From Lentisphaerota bacterium (GTDB taxonomy: Bacteria; Verrucomicrobiota; Kiritimatiellia; RFP12; UBA1067): a stretch of DNA of 41,362 nucleotides. A program made the position numbers and the translations under genes. Below are positions 16,958-25,558 of this stretch, in pieces. Every line of letters begins with the position of its first letter. Within the stretch, counting starts at the first letter, position 1. Below the pieces are notes generated by a model. It saw nothing but the letters and a program-made list of their open reading frames with translations. It was not told the DNA's origin and ran no database searches. The DNA lies in contig DUPH01000196.1 in the NCBI GenBank assembly GCA_012838435.1, forward strand, positions 1 to 41,362, given 5' to 3'.

Positions 16958-18154
16958 ATGGCAAAAGTGATGATCATCGGCGCCGGCGGTGTCGGCGCAG
17001 TCGTTGCCCATAAATGTGCGCAGGTCCCCGAGGTGTTCGAGGAGATCGTGCTCGCGTCACGTACCCTGAGCAAATGCGACGCGATCGCGGCGCAGCTCCC
17101 CCGTCCGATCACCACCGCACAGGTCGACGCCGACAACGTGCCTGAGACCGTGGCCCTGCTCAAGAAGCACCGCCCCGATCTCGTGATCAACGTGGCCCTC
17201 CCCTATCAAGACCTGCACATCATGGACGCCTGCCTTGAGGCCGGCGTGCACTACCTTGATACCGCGAACTACGAACCGCGCGACACCGCGAAGTTCGAGT
17301 ACCACTGGCAGTGGGCGTATCATGACGACTTCAAGAAAGCGGGGTTGACCGCCCTGCTCGGCTCGGGTTTCGATCCCGGCGTCACCAGCGTCTTCTGCAC
17401 CTACCTGCAGAAGCACTATGTGCCCGAGATCCACGAGATCGACATCATCGACTGCAACGCCGGCAACCACGGCCAGCCCTTCGCGACGAACTTCAATCCA
17501 GAGATCAACATCCGCGAAGTCACGGCCAAGGGCCGTTACTGGCAGGAAGGTGAGTGGAAAGAGACCGACCCGCTCTCCGTCAAGGCCCCCTTCACATTGC
17601 CCGAGGATCTCGGTTCGATGAACGTCTACCTGATGTACCACGAAGAGTTGGAGTCGCTGGCCAAGCACATCAAGGGACTCAAGCGCGCACGTTTCTGGAT
17701 GAGTTTTTCGGACAACTACCTCAAGCATCTCGAAGTGCTGGAGAATGTCGGCATGACGCGCATCGACCCCGTGAATTACAAGGGCGTCGACATCGTTCCG
17801 CTGCAATTCCTCAAGGCGCTCCTGCCTGATCCCGCCTCGCTCGGTCCGTTGACCAAGGGCAAGACCTGCATCGGTTGTCAGGTCAAGGGGCTGGACGCGG
17901 AAGGCAAACCCGTGACCTACTACATCTACAACATCTGTGATCACGAAGCGTGTTACCGCGAGGTCAAGTCGCAGGCGATCTCCTACACGACGGGCGTGCC
18001 CGCGATGATCGGCGCAAAGATGATCCTCACCGGCCGCTGGCAGGGCGCGGGTGTCTTCAACATGGAGCAGTTCGACCCTGATCCGTTCATGGACGCCCTC
18101 AATCGACATGGCCTGCCCTGGACCGTGGTGAATAAGGAAGTCTTTAACGGCTAA
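16958..18154 (+). CDS. Saccharopine dehydrogenase-family protein, probable carboxynorspermidine synthase
   Basis: 398 residues; AGGA eight to nine bases before the ATG. The N-terminal NAD(P) fold has GAGGVG (8-13). Motifs typical of carboxynorspermidine/carboxyspermidine dehydrogenases follow: VINVALPYQDLHIMDACLEA, YLDTANYEP, GSGFDPGVTSVFC, and a late YTTGVPAMIGAKMILTGRW. The enzyme reductively condenses aspartate semialdehyde with a diamine in the alternative spermidine/norspermidine route. The usual partner, carboxynorspermidine decarboxylase, is not adjacent here. A 19-bp hairpin starts two bases after the stop. Length fits the family (about 395-400). Confusion with lysine-pathway saccharopine reductases is possible but the motifs favour the polyamine branch. 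Confidence 0.85.
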   Translation: MAKVMIIGAGGVGAVVAHKCAQVPEVFEEIVLASRTLSKCDAIAAQLPRPITTAQVDADNVPETVALLKKHRPDLVINVALPYQDLHIMDACLEAGVHYLDTANYEPRDTAKFEYHWQWAYHDDFKKAGLTALLGSGFDPGVTSVFCTYLQKHYVPEIHEIDIIDCNAGNHGQPFATNFNPEINIREVTAKGRYWQEGEWKETDPLSVKAPFTLPEDLGSMNVYLMYHEELESLAKHIKGLKRARFWMSFSDNYLKHLEVLENVGMTRIDPVNYKGVDIVPLQFLKALLPDPASLGPLTKGKTCIGCQVKGLDAEGKPVTYYIYNICDHEACYREVKSQAISYTTGVPAMIGAKMILTGRWQGAGVFNMEQFDPDPFMDALNRHGLPWTVVNKEVFNG

Positions 18155-18155
18155 G

Positions 18156-18293
18156 CGCGTAGCCGTGCTACGCGTTGCCGATTTAGGATTTGGGAGTTGG
18201 GAGTTTTTTCACTTCTGAGTTCAATGTTCTGAGTTCCACGTTCTGCGTTCAGAAGCGGCGTGAAACGCCGCCCGGACGAGCAGACGCTCGTCC
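18156..18293. repeat. Intergenic hairpins and low-complexity repeat
   Basis: Three perfect inverted repeats: 18156-18174 (arm CGCGTAGC), 18255-18271 (arm GCGGCGT) and 18274-18293 (arm GGACGAGC). Between them, 18181-18253 is a degenerate simple repeat (GGGAGTTGGGAGTT..., then TTCTGAGTTC-type units) whose relatives are at 32610-32674 and 35680-35733. The first hairpin could help terminate the upstream gene, but there is no strong T run. Confidence 0.65.
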
Positions 18294-18329
18294 CTCCGGC
18301 GCTCCGCAAGCCTGGCAAAAGGATTTGTA

Positions 18330-19790
18330 ATGACACCCGTAACGAAGCACCTCGTCGGTTACAAATGGGTTGCGGTTCTGCTCTTCGTTGCCGCTGCGGT
18401 TTCAGGGTGCCGCGTGGTCCAGTCCGCGGCCGATGCGCCGGGACAGGCGGTCCGCGCCGTCACCCCGCCCAGCGTGCAGGCCAAAGAAGAAGGTCCCGAT
18501 CCAGTCGAGATTCAGTCGTTGGTGATGCGCTTTGGCGACGATTTTATCAGTCGCTTGACCACGGGCATCGACGCGCTCCAAATGAACGGCGAGCCCATGC
18601 CGACGACCGAGAAGCTGCGCAGCAAGCTCGCAGTGGGCTCGGCCGTCTGCGCCATTGCCTCGGGGCCCAACATCCAGGCCAACCTCCTCGACATGACCGC
18701 CTTCGTCATGGAGACGCGCATGTCACTCGAGACACCGCGATATGCGGAGCGCTTCGGTGCCACGGCACTGCCGCTGGTGGAAACGTGTCTCAACGCCGAG
18801 ACCGGCCTCTGGAGTGTCTGCGAGCGGATTCTTAAGCCGGAGCAGCAGACCGAACTGCGCGAGGCGATCGATCTCTGGCATCGTCAGAACTCGACGGGTG
18901 ATTGGCCGCCCGGCGTGCGCACGGTAGGATTGGCGATCGAGATCGTGCAGGCGAGGCGTCAGAGTAGCGGCCAAGGTGTCAATCTCCTCGGAGCGCTGTT
19001 GCTCGACCCGTTGGCGAAACTCGATCCCACCCGCCGGGAACTCGCCGAAATACGCCTTTTTGCCGAGCGCGCACTCTTCGTCGGGCGCAACATGCCCTAC
19101 CTGCTGCGCTGGCAGGTTGAACTGCTCAGCCAGACGACGCTGGAACAGCCCGTCATCCAGATGTGGACCACCAACGTGCCCCATCTGGTGCAGGCGGCAA
19201 GCCGCATGGAGAAGACCGTATCCCACGTTGCCGAGGCCGCCTCGCGCCTCGCTACGACAGCCGAGCAACTGCCGTCCCAGGTTGCCGCCGAGCGTGAAGC
19301 TCTGGTAAAGACGTTGCGCGACGAGCAGGAAAAGACCCTCACGCCTCTCGTGGAAGGTGTACGGGAGACTCTGCTGGCAGGCTCCGGACTCGCCACGAAT
19401 GCCACCACCATGCTCGCTACGTTCGACGGCGTACTGGAGCGGATGGGGGTTGATAGCTCGAAGAGCAACGCCCCACCAGCACAGGCGGCGGCAAGGGAAG
19501 AGAGCACACCCTTCCGCATTCAGGACTACAGCGAGGCAGCCGAACGACTTGAGGCCTCCGCGCTGCGTCTGACCGAACTGCTCCAGACCTTCGACCAAAC
19601 CCTCGGCGCCAACAGCCGCGAAGCGCTGGCGGCACAGATCGACCCTGTTGTCCGGCGCACCCGCGCGGAGACCGAAGCGCTGATTGACCACCTCTTCCAC
19701 CGCGCGTTGCAACTCATAGGCGCCCTGCTATTGGCCGCTCTGGCCTACCGCCTCATCGCGAGCCGAATATCACGTGCGCCGCGCTCGTGA
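18330..19790 (+). CDS. Putative lipoprotein with C-terminal membrane segment
   Basis: 486 residues; AAAGGA six bases before the ATG. The N-terminus has a signal with a lipobox ending at Cys27 (AAAVSGC), so it is probably a lipoprotein. The middle is alpha-helical; residues ~285-345 look like an amphipathic coiled coil (AASRMEKTVSHVAEAASRLA, then TTAEQLPSQVAAEREALVKT), reminiscent of the helical rods of chemoreceptors but without a signalling hairpin. A hydrophobic segment (about 460-478, LQLIGALLLAALAYRLIA) ends in a basic tail, which suggests a second membrane contact. No family is recognised. It converges with hisC, with only 19 bases between the two stops. Confidence 0.7.
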   Translation: MTPVTKHLVGYKWVAVLLFVAAAVSGCRVVQSAADAPGQAVRAVTPPSVQAKEEGPDPVEIQSLVMRFGDDFISRLTTGIDALQMNGEPMPTTEKLRSKLAVGSAVCAIASGPNIQANLLDMTAFVMETRMSLETPRYAERFGATALPLVETCLNAETGLWSVCERILKPEQQTELREAIDLWHRQNSTGDWPPGVRTVGLAIEIVQARRQSSGQGVNLLGALLLDPLAKLDPTRRELAEIRLFAERALFVGRNMPYLLRWQVELLSQTTLEQPVIQMWTTNVPHLVQAASRMEKTVSHVAEAASRLATTAEQLPSQVAAEREALVKTLRDEQEKTLTPLVEGVRETLLAGSGLATNATTMLATFDGVLERMGVDSSKSNAPPAQAAAREESTPFRIQDYSEAAERLEASALRLTELLQTFDQTLGANSREALAAQIDPVVRRTRAETEALIDHLFHRALQLIGALLLAALAYRLIASRISRAPRS

Positions 19791-19809
19791 CCGGGCTCAG
19801 CCGTCCAGT

Positions 19810-20841
19810 TCAGCCGTCCAGCGCGGCCAACAGCGCGTCGGTCTGGGATTCGGTCCCGATCGTGATACGCAAGTATTCTCCCGTCTCGGGGCCGGGAAAA
19901 TAACGCACGTAGATTTTCTCGGTCTTGAGCGCCTCAAAGAGCCGCGCGGCGTCGCCATCCGGCGGACGCGCGAACAGGAAGTTGGTTTGCGAATCGCAGA
20001 CTGTCCAACCGCGCTGACGCAGTTCCGTCGTCAGTCGGGCGCGGGTGGCGCGGATGCGCCGCACATTCTCCTGCATGTGCGGCAGGTCGTTCAACGCGGT
20101 CAGGCCTAGGATCTGCGCCAGCATGTCCATGTTGTACGAGTCCTTGATCTTATAGAGCGCACCGATCAACGCGGACGGGCCGATCACGTAGCCGAAACGC
20201 AGACCCGCCAACGAGAAGGACTTGGAGAGCGTACGCATCACCAGCGTGTTGGCGTTGTCCGCTGCCAAAGCTAGATCCATGCAGGTATCGTCGGCGAAGT
20301 CGCCGTACGCCTCATCGATCATCACCACGCCGCGGAAGGTGCGGCAGAAGGCGGAGACCGACGCCTTGTCGTGCATCAGGCTGGTCGGCGCGTTGGGGTT
20401 GGTGATGAAAAAGAGCGAAGCGGCGTCATCCGCCGGCGTACGCCATGTGAACCCCGGCCCCAGCGCAACCGGACGCCGCGTCACACCGCGGATATCCGTC
20501 AGCACCGGATAGAGCGAATAGGAAGGCTCGAAGTATCCCACGCTGCCGTCGTTCTCAACAAACGCGCGCGTGCAGAGCGCCAGAATCTCATCCGATCCGT
20601 TACCGACAAAAACCTGCTCGACCGTGCAGCCATGGATCTCGGCGATCCGTTGCCGCAGCGCCATGAAAACTGGGTCGGGGTAGAGGCGCAACCGGGCGGC
20701 ATCAAACGTGCGCAGCGCCTCGGCCACCTTGGGACTCGGCGCATAGGGATTCTCGTTGGTGTTGAGCTTGATGATACGCGCGTCTTTCGGCTGCTCACCG
20801 GGCGTGTAGGCTGTCAGGGCCTGAACATTTTTACAGATCAT
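19810..20841 (-). CDS. hisC: Histidinol-phosphate aminotransferase
   Basis: 343 residues, a usual length for HisC. The fold-type I PLP enzyme converts imidazole-acetol phosphate and glutamate to histidinol phosphate. Visible motifs are LNTNENPYAPSP, GNGSDEIL, FFITNPNAPTS, VMIDEAYGDF and the PLP-lysine segment TLSKSFSLAGLRFGY (Lys207). No other his gene is nearby. The last codons and stop lie in a 13-base tandem duplication (19798-19823), so a second LDG-stop follows the real one. A related aromatic or tyrosine aminotransferase role cannot be excluded. Confidence 0.9.
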   Translation of the reverse strand: MICKNVQALTAYTPGEQPKDARIIKLNTNENPYAPSPKVAEALRTFDAARLRLYPDPVFMALRQRIAEIHGCTVEQVFVGNGSDEILALCTRAFVENDGSVGYFEPSYSLYPVLTDIRGVTRRPVALGPGFTWRTPADDAASLFFITNPNAPTSLMHDKASVSAFCRTFRGVVMIDEAYGDFADDTCMDLALAADNANTLVMRTLSKSFSLAGLRFGYVIGPSALIGALYKIKDSYNMDMLAQILGLTALNDLPHMQENVRRIRATRARLTTELRQRGWTVCDSQTNFLFARPPDGDAARLFEALKTEKIYVRYFPGPETGEYLRITIGTESQTDALLAALDG

Positions 20842-20880
20842 GTGAAAACCAAATGATACGGGTTACAAAAAAACAGCAAG

Positions 20881-20909
20881 AGTGTAACACAGAACCCCCG
20901 CCACGTCAT
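20881..20909 (-). promoter_or_regulatory. Candidate promoter of hisC
   Basis: On the minus strand ATGACG (20904-20909), 17 bases, TACACT (20881-20886), about 40 bases before the start codon. The -35 box is weak. Confidence 0.4.
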
Positions 20910-21048
20910 AAGATTAGTGGCAGTGGTTGGTGGTTTCGGGTTTCATCACTAACGCACTAATGCCCCCTTCCTTTTCCATTGATTTTATGGCACTATGAAG
21001 ACGCGTTCAGATGCCACGGAAACCGCAATTTGAAAAAAGGAGAACACC

Positions 21049-22434
21049 GTGTCGGCCGAAATCACTCCGATTCTTAGTCCAGAAACCTCCCCAACTCTAC
21101 TTCCCCAAAAGCTCGGGTGGATCCCCACCTGGATCGTCGGCCGACGCTACTACGCTACAGTTCCTCCTGCCGACACCGCCCTCTTTTGCGAGCGTCAGCC
21201 CGACAATCCCCACGACGCCGACGCCATCGCCGTCTATGTGCCGGGCGGTGGCCAGGCGGGGCATCTGCCGCGCCACGACGCCGCTTACCTCGCACCGCTG
21301 GTTGATCGCGGTATCGTGCGTCTGGAAGCGCGGCTGGCCGGGCCGGACGATCCCGACAACCGCACACCAATCAGGCTGGAGGTCTGGGCCGCTGAACAGG
21401 TCGCCGATCTGGCCGGCCGTTCCGCCGACACCACCGAAGCGGTCTGGCACCATCAACTTCTGGGACTGTGGCAAAACCGGGCACGCTACACGCATACCGC
21501 GCTCGATGCATTTCGGGACGAGATGCGGCCGCTTTTCCATGCGGGCGGCCTGTGGCCCGAAACCCAGCTTTTCTACCGCCTGCTCAAAGGCACGGTCGCC
21601 GACGGCGTAGCGGTTGCGGAACAAGCCCGTCAGGAAGAGTTGAAACGCAAGGCCGAGGAGGCCGAACGCCGCCTTGCAGAACAATTGGCCGAGTGCCGTA
21701 CCGCGATTGCCTGCAAGCCGTGCGGTCCGCTGCTGCCGTTCGGCCACCTCTCCGTCCTGCCGTTGCGCGCAGTGCGTCCGACGGGAGTCATGCCGCTCGC
21801 GTCGGCCATACGCGAAGGCACCGCCGCAATCACCTGCCGCACGGAGACCGACTCCCTGTGCAAACTGCAGATGAGGGTAGAGCAAGGACACTGCGTGTTG
21901 GCGGTACAGCATGAGGTGCTCGACACAACGCTCGGTCGCGTCCGGGTTCTGCACGACTCTGTGTTCGCGCCCGGACTCGTGGAGAAAGAGTTGCTTTACG
22001 TCGTAAAAGCCGAGCGCGGCTCGTCCAAGCGGCGCAAGCCGGTTTTCATGGCCGATGCCGTCATGCCGGAGCCCGCCCTGCCCGAACTGCCGCAGGAGGC
22101 CACCGGGTTCGCCCTCTTCCGTGGTGTGAAGCCGCTGGAGATCGTGCTCTTCGCACATCCCGACTGCGCAGTCGCAGCGCTGCCCCTGCTGTGCATGCGC
22201 TCGTGGCATCTCAAACCCGCCACGCCCGAGCCGTCGGCTACCGAGGCCTTCGCCGCAATACAACCCATTTTTCTCGACACGGCGTTCAACATCAACCCGC
22301 CCTACATCAGCTTCACCGACAGCGCCCCCGGCGTCAGCGGCGTCGCCATGATCCTCAACAAGGGCCTCGTCTACCTGCGCGTTGAAATCAAAGAAGACGA
22401 CACATGCGAAAAGAAGCCCATTTGCGTTAATTGA
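21049..22434 (+). CDS. HIRAN-domain protein with ARPP-1-like C-terminal region
   Basis: 461 residues from a GTG start with AGGAG at eight bases. Residues ~28-105 form a HIRAN domain (WIVGRRYY, LFCERQPDNPHDADAIAVYV, then GHLPRHDAAYLAPLVDRG), a DNA-end or nucleic-acid-binding fold usually fused to helicases or nucleases. Residues ~190-225 are a short Glu/Arg/Ala coiled coil. Residues ~230-345 (PFGHLSVLPLRAVRPTG, then EGTAAITCRTETDSLCKLQ, VEQGHCVLAVQHEVLDTTLG) resemble the ARPP-1 domain. The last ~110 residues are unrecognised. A longer open frame exists on the opposite strand (21097-22545), but only this strand shows domains and a good ribosome site. It is followed after 27 bases by the FAD oxidoreductase. 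Confidence 0.75.
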   Translation: MSAEITPILSPETSPTLLPQKLGWIPTWIVGRRYYATVPPADTALFCERQPDNPHDADAIAVYVPGGGQAGHLPRHDAAYLAPLVDRGIVRLEARLAGPDDPDNRTPIRLEVWAAEQVADLAGRSADTTEAVWHHQLLGLWQNRARYTHTALDAFRDEMRPLFHAGGLWPETQLFYRLLKGTVADGVAVAEQARQEELKRKAEEAERRLAEQLAECRTAIACKPCGPLLPFGHLSVLPLRAVRPTGVMPLASAIREGTAAITCRTETDSLCKLQMRVEQGHCVLAVQHEVLDTTLGRVRVLHDSVFAPGLVEKELLYVVKAERGSSKRRKPVFMADAVMPEPALPELPQEATGFALFRGVKPLEIVLFAHPDCAVAALPLLCMRSWHLKPATPEPSATEAFAAIQPIFLDTAFNINPPYISFTDSAPGVSGVAMILNKGLVYLRVEIKEDDTCEKKPICVN

Positions 22435-22461
22435 AACGTCAAAAAAAGAGAAGGAGTAGAA

Positions 22462-23811
22462 ATGAACAGAAGAACATTTTTGAGTACGACGGCTTTGGCT
22501 GTGACGGGAATGAGGGCGCTGGCGCAGGAGACGATGGTTTTGCAACAGACTCCATCGCTTGATTCAATCGAAGAAAAACCGCGCAAAGTTCCTGTCGTGA
22601 AAGCGTGTGACGTGTGTGTGCTAGGCGGTGGCTGCACGGGTGTCTTTGCCGCCGTTCGGGCGGCGCAGATGGGCGCTCGTGTAGCACTGGTTGAAAAACA
22701 GAACGCATTTGGCGGCATGGCCACCGCAGGCATCGTCAACGTCTGGCACAAACTCATCAGCAATAGCCAAGACAGAAAGCAGATCATCGGCGGATTGACC
22801 GAGCAGGTGATCAAAAAGCTCGAACTGCTTGGGGCGGTAAATTCAGATGCCCACGGATTTTATCTCAATACTGAAGAGTTGAAAATTGAGCTTGATGCAC
22901 TTGTGTTGGAACATAAAATCACCCCGTATCTCAATACGGTTTATGTCGGTGCGCAACTGCAGCACAACCAGATCAACGCGGTTTTCATCGAGAATAAAAA
23001 TGGACGCCAGGCAATCAGGGCGAAGGTCTTTATCGATGCTACCGGCGATGGCGATCTGGCGATGCACGCCGGGCTACCGTTTGAAATACGCGATGGCCTA
23101 CAGCCGCCGACCACCTGTGCGAAAATCATCGGGTTGCCTAAAAATATCCGTAAGCTGATTGACGTGCATCGGGAGGAGTTCGGGCTGGTGCCAGACGCCA
23201 CATGGGATGCGGAAATCCCGAGCTCCAGCGGAGTTAAAATGTGCGCGTATCGTCATGTCTTCGATACGGTCGCCACCGATGCAGATCAGTTGACAGCCGC
23301 CGAGATCGAAGGGCGACGTCAAGTTCGTGTCTATATGAACATCGCACGAAAATATGGCGGAGAGTTTAATAAGCCCTGCCTGCTTGATCTGCCATCATCG
23401 CTCGGCATTCGCGAAACGAGATCATTTAGCGCCAACTACACGTTAACCGGTGAGGATGTGCTTGCATGCAGACGCTTCGAGGACGCGATCGCCAACGGGA
23501 CTTATCCCGTCGACATCCATGACCCTAAGACCGGCACATACAAGTTCCAGCGTTTAAAGGGTGATTTTTATCAAATCCCCTTTTCGACGATGGTAAGCGA
23601 CAAAAGTCCGAATCTTGTGTTGGCTGGCCGCATGATTTCGGCTGACCGCGTTGCGTTCGGTGCCGTGCGGGTGATGGTCAATCTCAATCAGACCGGTGAA
23701 GCCGCCGGAGTCGCGGCTGCGTTGGCGGTCTCAGGTTCAAAAACCGTACCGCAGATATCTGCGAAGGCCGTAAGGGAAAATCTGGCTAAACTCGGTGCGG
23801 TGATTATTTAA
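22462..23811 (+). CDS. Exported FAD-dependent oxidoreductase (FAD_oxidored family)
   Basis: 449 residues; AAGGAG before the ATG. The N-terminus (NRRTFLSTTALAVTGMRALA) is a twin-arginine-type signal. The FAD-binding Rossmann motif is GGGCTG (55-60) followed by LVEK at the end of strand two. Further family features are NAFGGMATAGIV, VFIDATGDGDLAMHAGLP and the C-terminal FAD-contacting VLAGRMISADRVAFGAVRVM. Proteins of this group are frequent in PVC and Bacteroidota near carbohydrate genes; substrates are mostly unknown. The coding sequence is visibly poorer in GC than its neighbours, with many A/T third positions, which may mark a later acquisition. Confidence 0.85.
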   Translation: MNRRTFLSTTALAVTGMRALAQETMVLQQTPSLDSIEEKPRKVPVVKACDVCVLGGGCTGVFAAVRAAQMGARVALVEKQNAFGGMATAGIVNVWHKLISNSQDRKQIIGGLTEQVIKKLELLGAVNSDAHGFYLNTEELKIELDALVLEHKITPYLNTVYVGAQLQHNQINAVFIENKNGRQAIRAKVFIDATGDGDLAMHAGLPFEIRDGLQPPTTCAKIIGLPKNIRKLIDVHREEFGLVPDATWDAEIPSSSGVKMCAYRHVFDTVATDADQLTAAEIEGRRQVRVYMNIARKYGGEFNKPCLLDLPSSLGIRETRSFSANYTLTGEDVLACRRFEDAIANGTYPVDIHDPKTGTYKFQRLKGDFYQIPFSTMVSDKSPNLVLAGRMISADRVAFGAVRVMVNLNQTGEAAGVAAALAVSGSKTVPQISAKAVRENLAKLGAVII

Positions 23812-23826
23812 AGGTAGGGTTTTGAC

Positions 23827-23856
23827 TTGCATCTTTCATGCGAAATTGTTGATAAT
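23827..23856 (+). promoter_or_regulatory. Candidate promoter of the TPR protein gene
   Basis: TTGCAT (23827-23832), 18 bases, GATAAT (23851-23856) in a TTGATAAT context, 34 bases before the ATG at 23891. Confidence 0.45.
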
Positions 23857-23890
23857 GTCGGCCACTTTCAATTACCAAAAGGCGATTTAC

Positions 23891-24898
23891 ATGAGCGGAA
23901 AAAGCGGAAAGAAGAGCGTCGCACCTGAGACACCCAAACCGGTGGAGGTGCCGATCCCTGAGAACCTGCCGGAAGAGTTGTTGCCCCTCTATGATTGGTG
24001 GAAGGCGAACGGCAAGCAGTTTTTGATTACATTGGCTGTCGCGGCGGTGCTGTTGAGCGGTGCGCTCACGTTCAAGCGCGTGCGCACAGGCAAGATCGCC
24101 GCTGCCAATCAGGAACTGCTCAGGGCCAATTCGTTGGATGAGTTGGAGGCAGCAGTCGCAAAATACGGCTCGACCAAGGCCGGGAATGCGACGCGGATGC
24201 GGCTGGCCAAAGCGTATTTTGATGCGTCGAAATATGAAGAGGCGCTGCAAGCGTACGATCTCTGCCTGCGCAAGGGCGCACCGGCTGGCTTTAAAGAGAT
24301 TGCGGAGTTGGGGCGTGCACATACGCTGGAAGGTCTCAACCGGCTGGACGAGGCGTTACAGGCTTTCCAGACATTTGAGAAGAACTACGCCAACCATTTT
24401 CTGCGTCCCCAGGCCGTTATGGGAATCGCCCGCGTCATGACCCTGCAAGGCAAGAAGGATGAGGCAAAAAAACTCCTCGAAAACCTGAAAGCTGAAAAAA
24501 CGGACGACGCCGTCTGGGAAATGGCAATCGCCAACCTCGAAGGGGTGATCACCCGTTACGAGCCGCGTGCGGAACGTTCGCTGTTTGACGCTGCCAATGA
24601 GGCCGCCAAGGCCGTTGACGCGCCAGCCCCGATCACCGTGCCTGCAACGACACCTCCGGTCGCAGTTCCGGCGGTACCGGTGCCTGCGCCCGCTCCGGCG
24701 GCGCCCGCTGCAGCGACACCGGCACCTGCTCCCGCGGCGGATGCGAAACCGGCACCTGCACCTGCTCCGGTAGCCAAGCCGACAGCGGCAGTTCCGGCAG
24801 AACCGGCAAAGCCGACTCCCGCAGCAGCAAAGCCTGCTCCCGCTCCGGCTCCGGCGGCGGATGCAAAGCCAGCTGCTCCGGCAGCGGCCGCGAAGTAA
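23891..24898 (+). CDS. Membrane-anchored TPR protein with Pro/Ala-rich tail (YfgM-like)
   Basis: 335 residues; ATG at 23891 chosen over upstream starts because AAAAGG precedes it at eight bases and the preceding sequence holds the promoter. A short cytoplasmic part is followed by one membrane span (about 42-61, KQFLITLAVAAVLLSGALTF). A periplasmic block of TPR-like helices follows (DELEAAVAKYGSTKAGNATR, then RLAKAYFDASKYEEALQAYD, AELGRAHTLEGLNRLDEALQ, MGIARVMTLQGKKDEAKKLL). This is the plan of YfgM-like chaperone or envelope-assembly partners. The last ~95 residues are a Pro/Ala/Lys low-complexity tail of APAPA/DAKPA units encoded by imperfect DNA repeats. It converges with tetR, six bases apart. 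Confidence 0.75.
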   Translation: MSGKSGKKSVAPETPKPVEVPIPENLPEELLPLYDWWKANGKQFLITLAVAAVLLSGALTFKRVRTGKIAAANQELLRANSLDELEAAVAKYGSTKAGNATRMRLAKAYFDASKYEEALQAYDLCLRKGAPAGFKEIAELGRAHTLEGLNRLDEALQAFQTFEKNYANHFLRPQAVMGIARVMTLQGKKDEAKKLLENLKAEKTDDAVWEMAIANLEGVITRYEPRAERSLFDAANEAAKAVDAPAPITVPATTPPVAVPAVPVPAPAPAAPAAATPAPAPAADAKPAPAPAPVAKPTAAVPAEPAKPTPAAAKPAPAPAPAADAKPAAPAAAAK

Positions 24899-24904
24899 CG
24901 CGCG

Positions 24905-25558
24905 TCAGCTATACTTCAAGCGCTGGAAGATGCCGTCGCAAATGTGATCTTCGAGGCGCTTGATCCACTCCTCATGGCTCACGTCCGGCGGACGGAACCG
25001 CGCCCCCCACCCTTGCTTGGTCAAGGCGTAGATCACGCATTGCGATTGGATGTTGCTGGCCCAGAGGGCAAGCGTCACGGGGTCGTCATCCTGCAAGCCC
25101 ATGCGCAAGAGACGCAGGAAGCATTGGCGCACCGGTTTGGCGAACTTTTCTTCGATATCGTACGTCAGGTCTGACGGCACGCACTCTTCAAGCGCCATCA
25201 GACGCGCCACCCAGAGTTCGGGCGGTTTTTGCGCCGCGCAAATTTGCAGTGAACGTGCCACCCACGTCCGCACGGCCCGCTGCCACGAGGCTGCATCAGT
25301 AACGGTGTCGGGGATTGTCAGCAGTGTCTTGCCCATATTTTCGAACAGGGTCGCGATCACCGCCTTGTAAAGCTCAGCCTTGGAATGAAAGTAGTAATTC
25401 ACGAGCGCAACGTTAACTCCGGCCTTCGCGCAAATCATGCGCGTCGTGGCGGCGCGGAAGCCGTGCTCGGCGAAGGTTTCGGCCGCAGCGTCCAATATCT
25501 TCTGGCGCGTGCTGACAGGATCATCTGCCGCGATAATTTTTGTTTGTGATTTCTTCAC
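24905..25558 (-). CDS. TetR/AcrR-family transcriptional regulator
   Basis: 217 residues from a GTG start that overlaps the ptsI stop (GTGA). The N-terminal HTH is clear: TRQKILDAAAETFAEHGFRA, then TTRMICAKAGVNVALVNYYF, HSKAELYKAV (residues ~17-66). The C-terminal ligand domain resembles the CecR/DUF1956-type subgroup. Such proteins repress efflux or stress genes upon ligand binding; the ligand and targets are unknown. Its position as the last gene of the PTS operon means it is co-expressed with it, and no divergent target gene is present. Confidence 0.85.
   Translation of the reverse strand: MKKSQTKIIAADDPVSTRQKILDAAAETFAEHGFRAATTRMICAKAGVNVALVNYYFHSKAELYKAVIATLFENMGKTLLTIPDTVTDAASWQRAVRTWVARSLQICAAQKPPELWVARLMALEECVPSDLTYDIEEKFAKPVRQCFLRLLRMGLQDDDPVTLALWASNIQSQCVIYALTKQGWGARFRPPDVSHEEWIKRLEDHICDGIFQRLKYS

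Noticed and set aside
17057-18109. 350-codon minus-strand frame opposite the carboxynorspermidine synthase gene
   Set aside because: The sense strand is an unmistakable dehydrogenase; the antisense frame is a codon-bias shadow.
21097-22545. 482-codon minus-strand frame, longer than the sense gene
   Set aside because: The sense strand has a HIRAN domain, a ribosome site and sensible neighbours; the antisense product has none.
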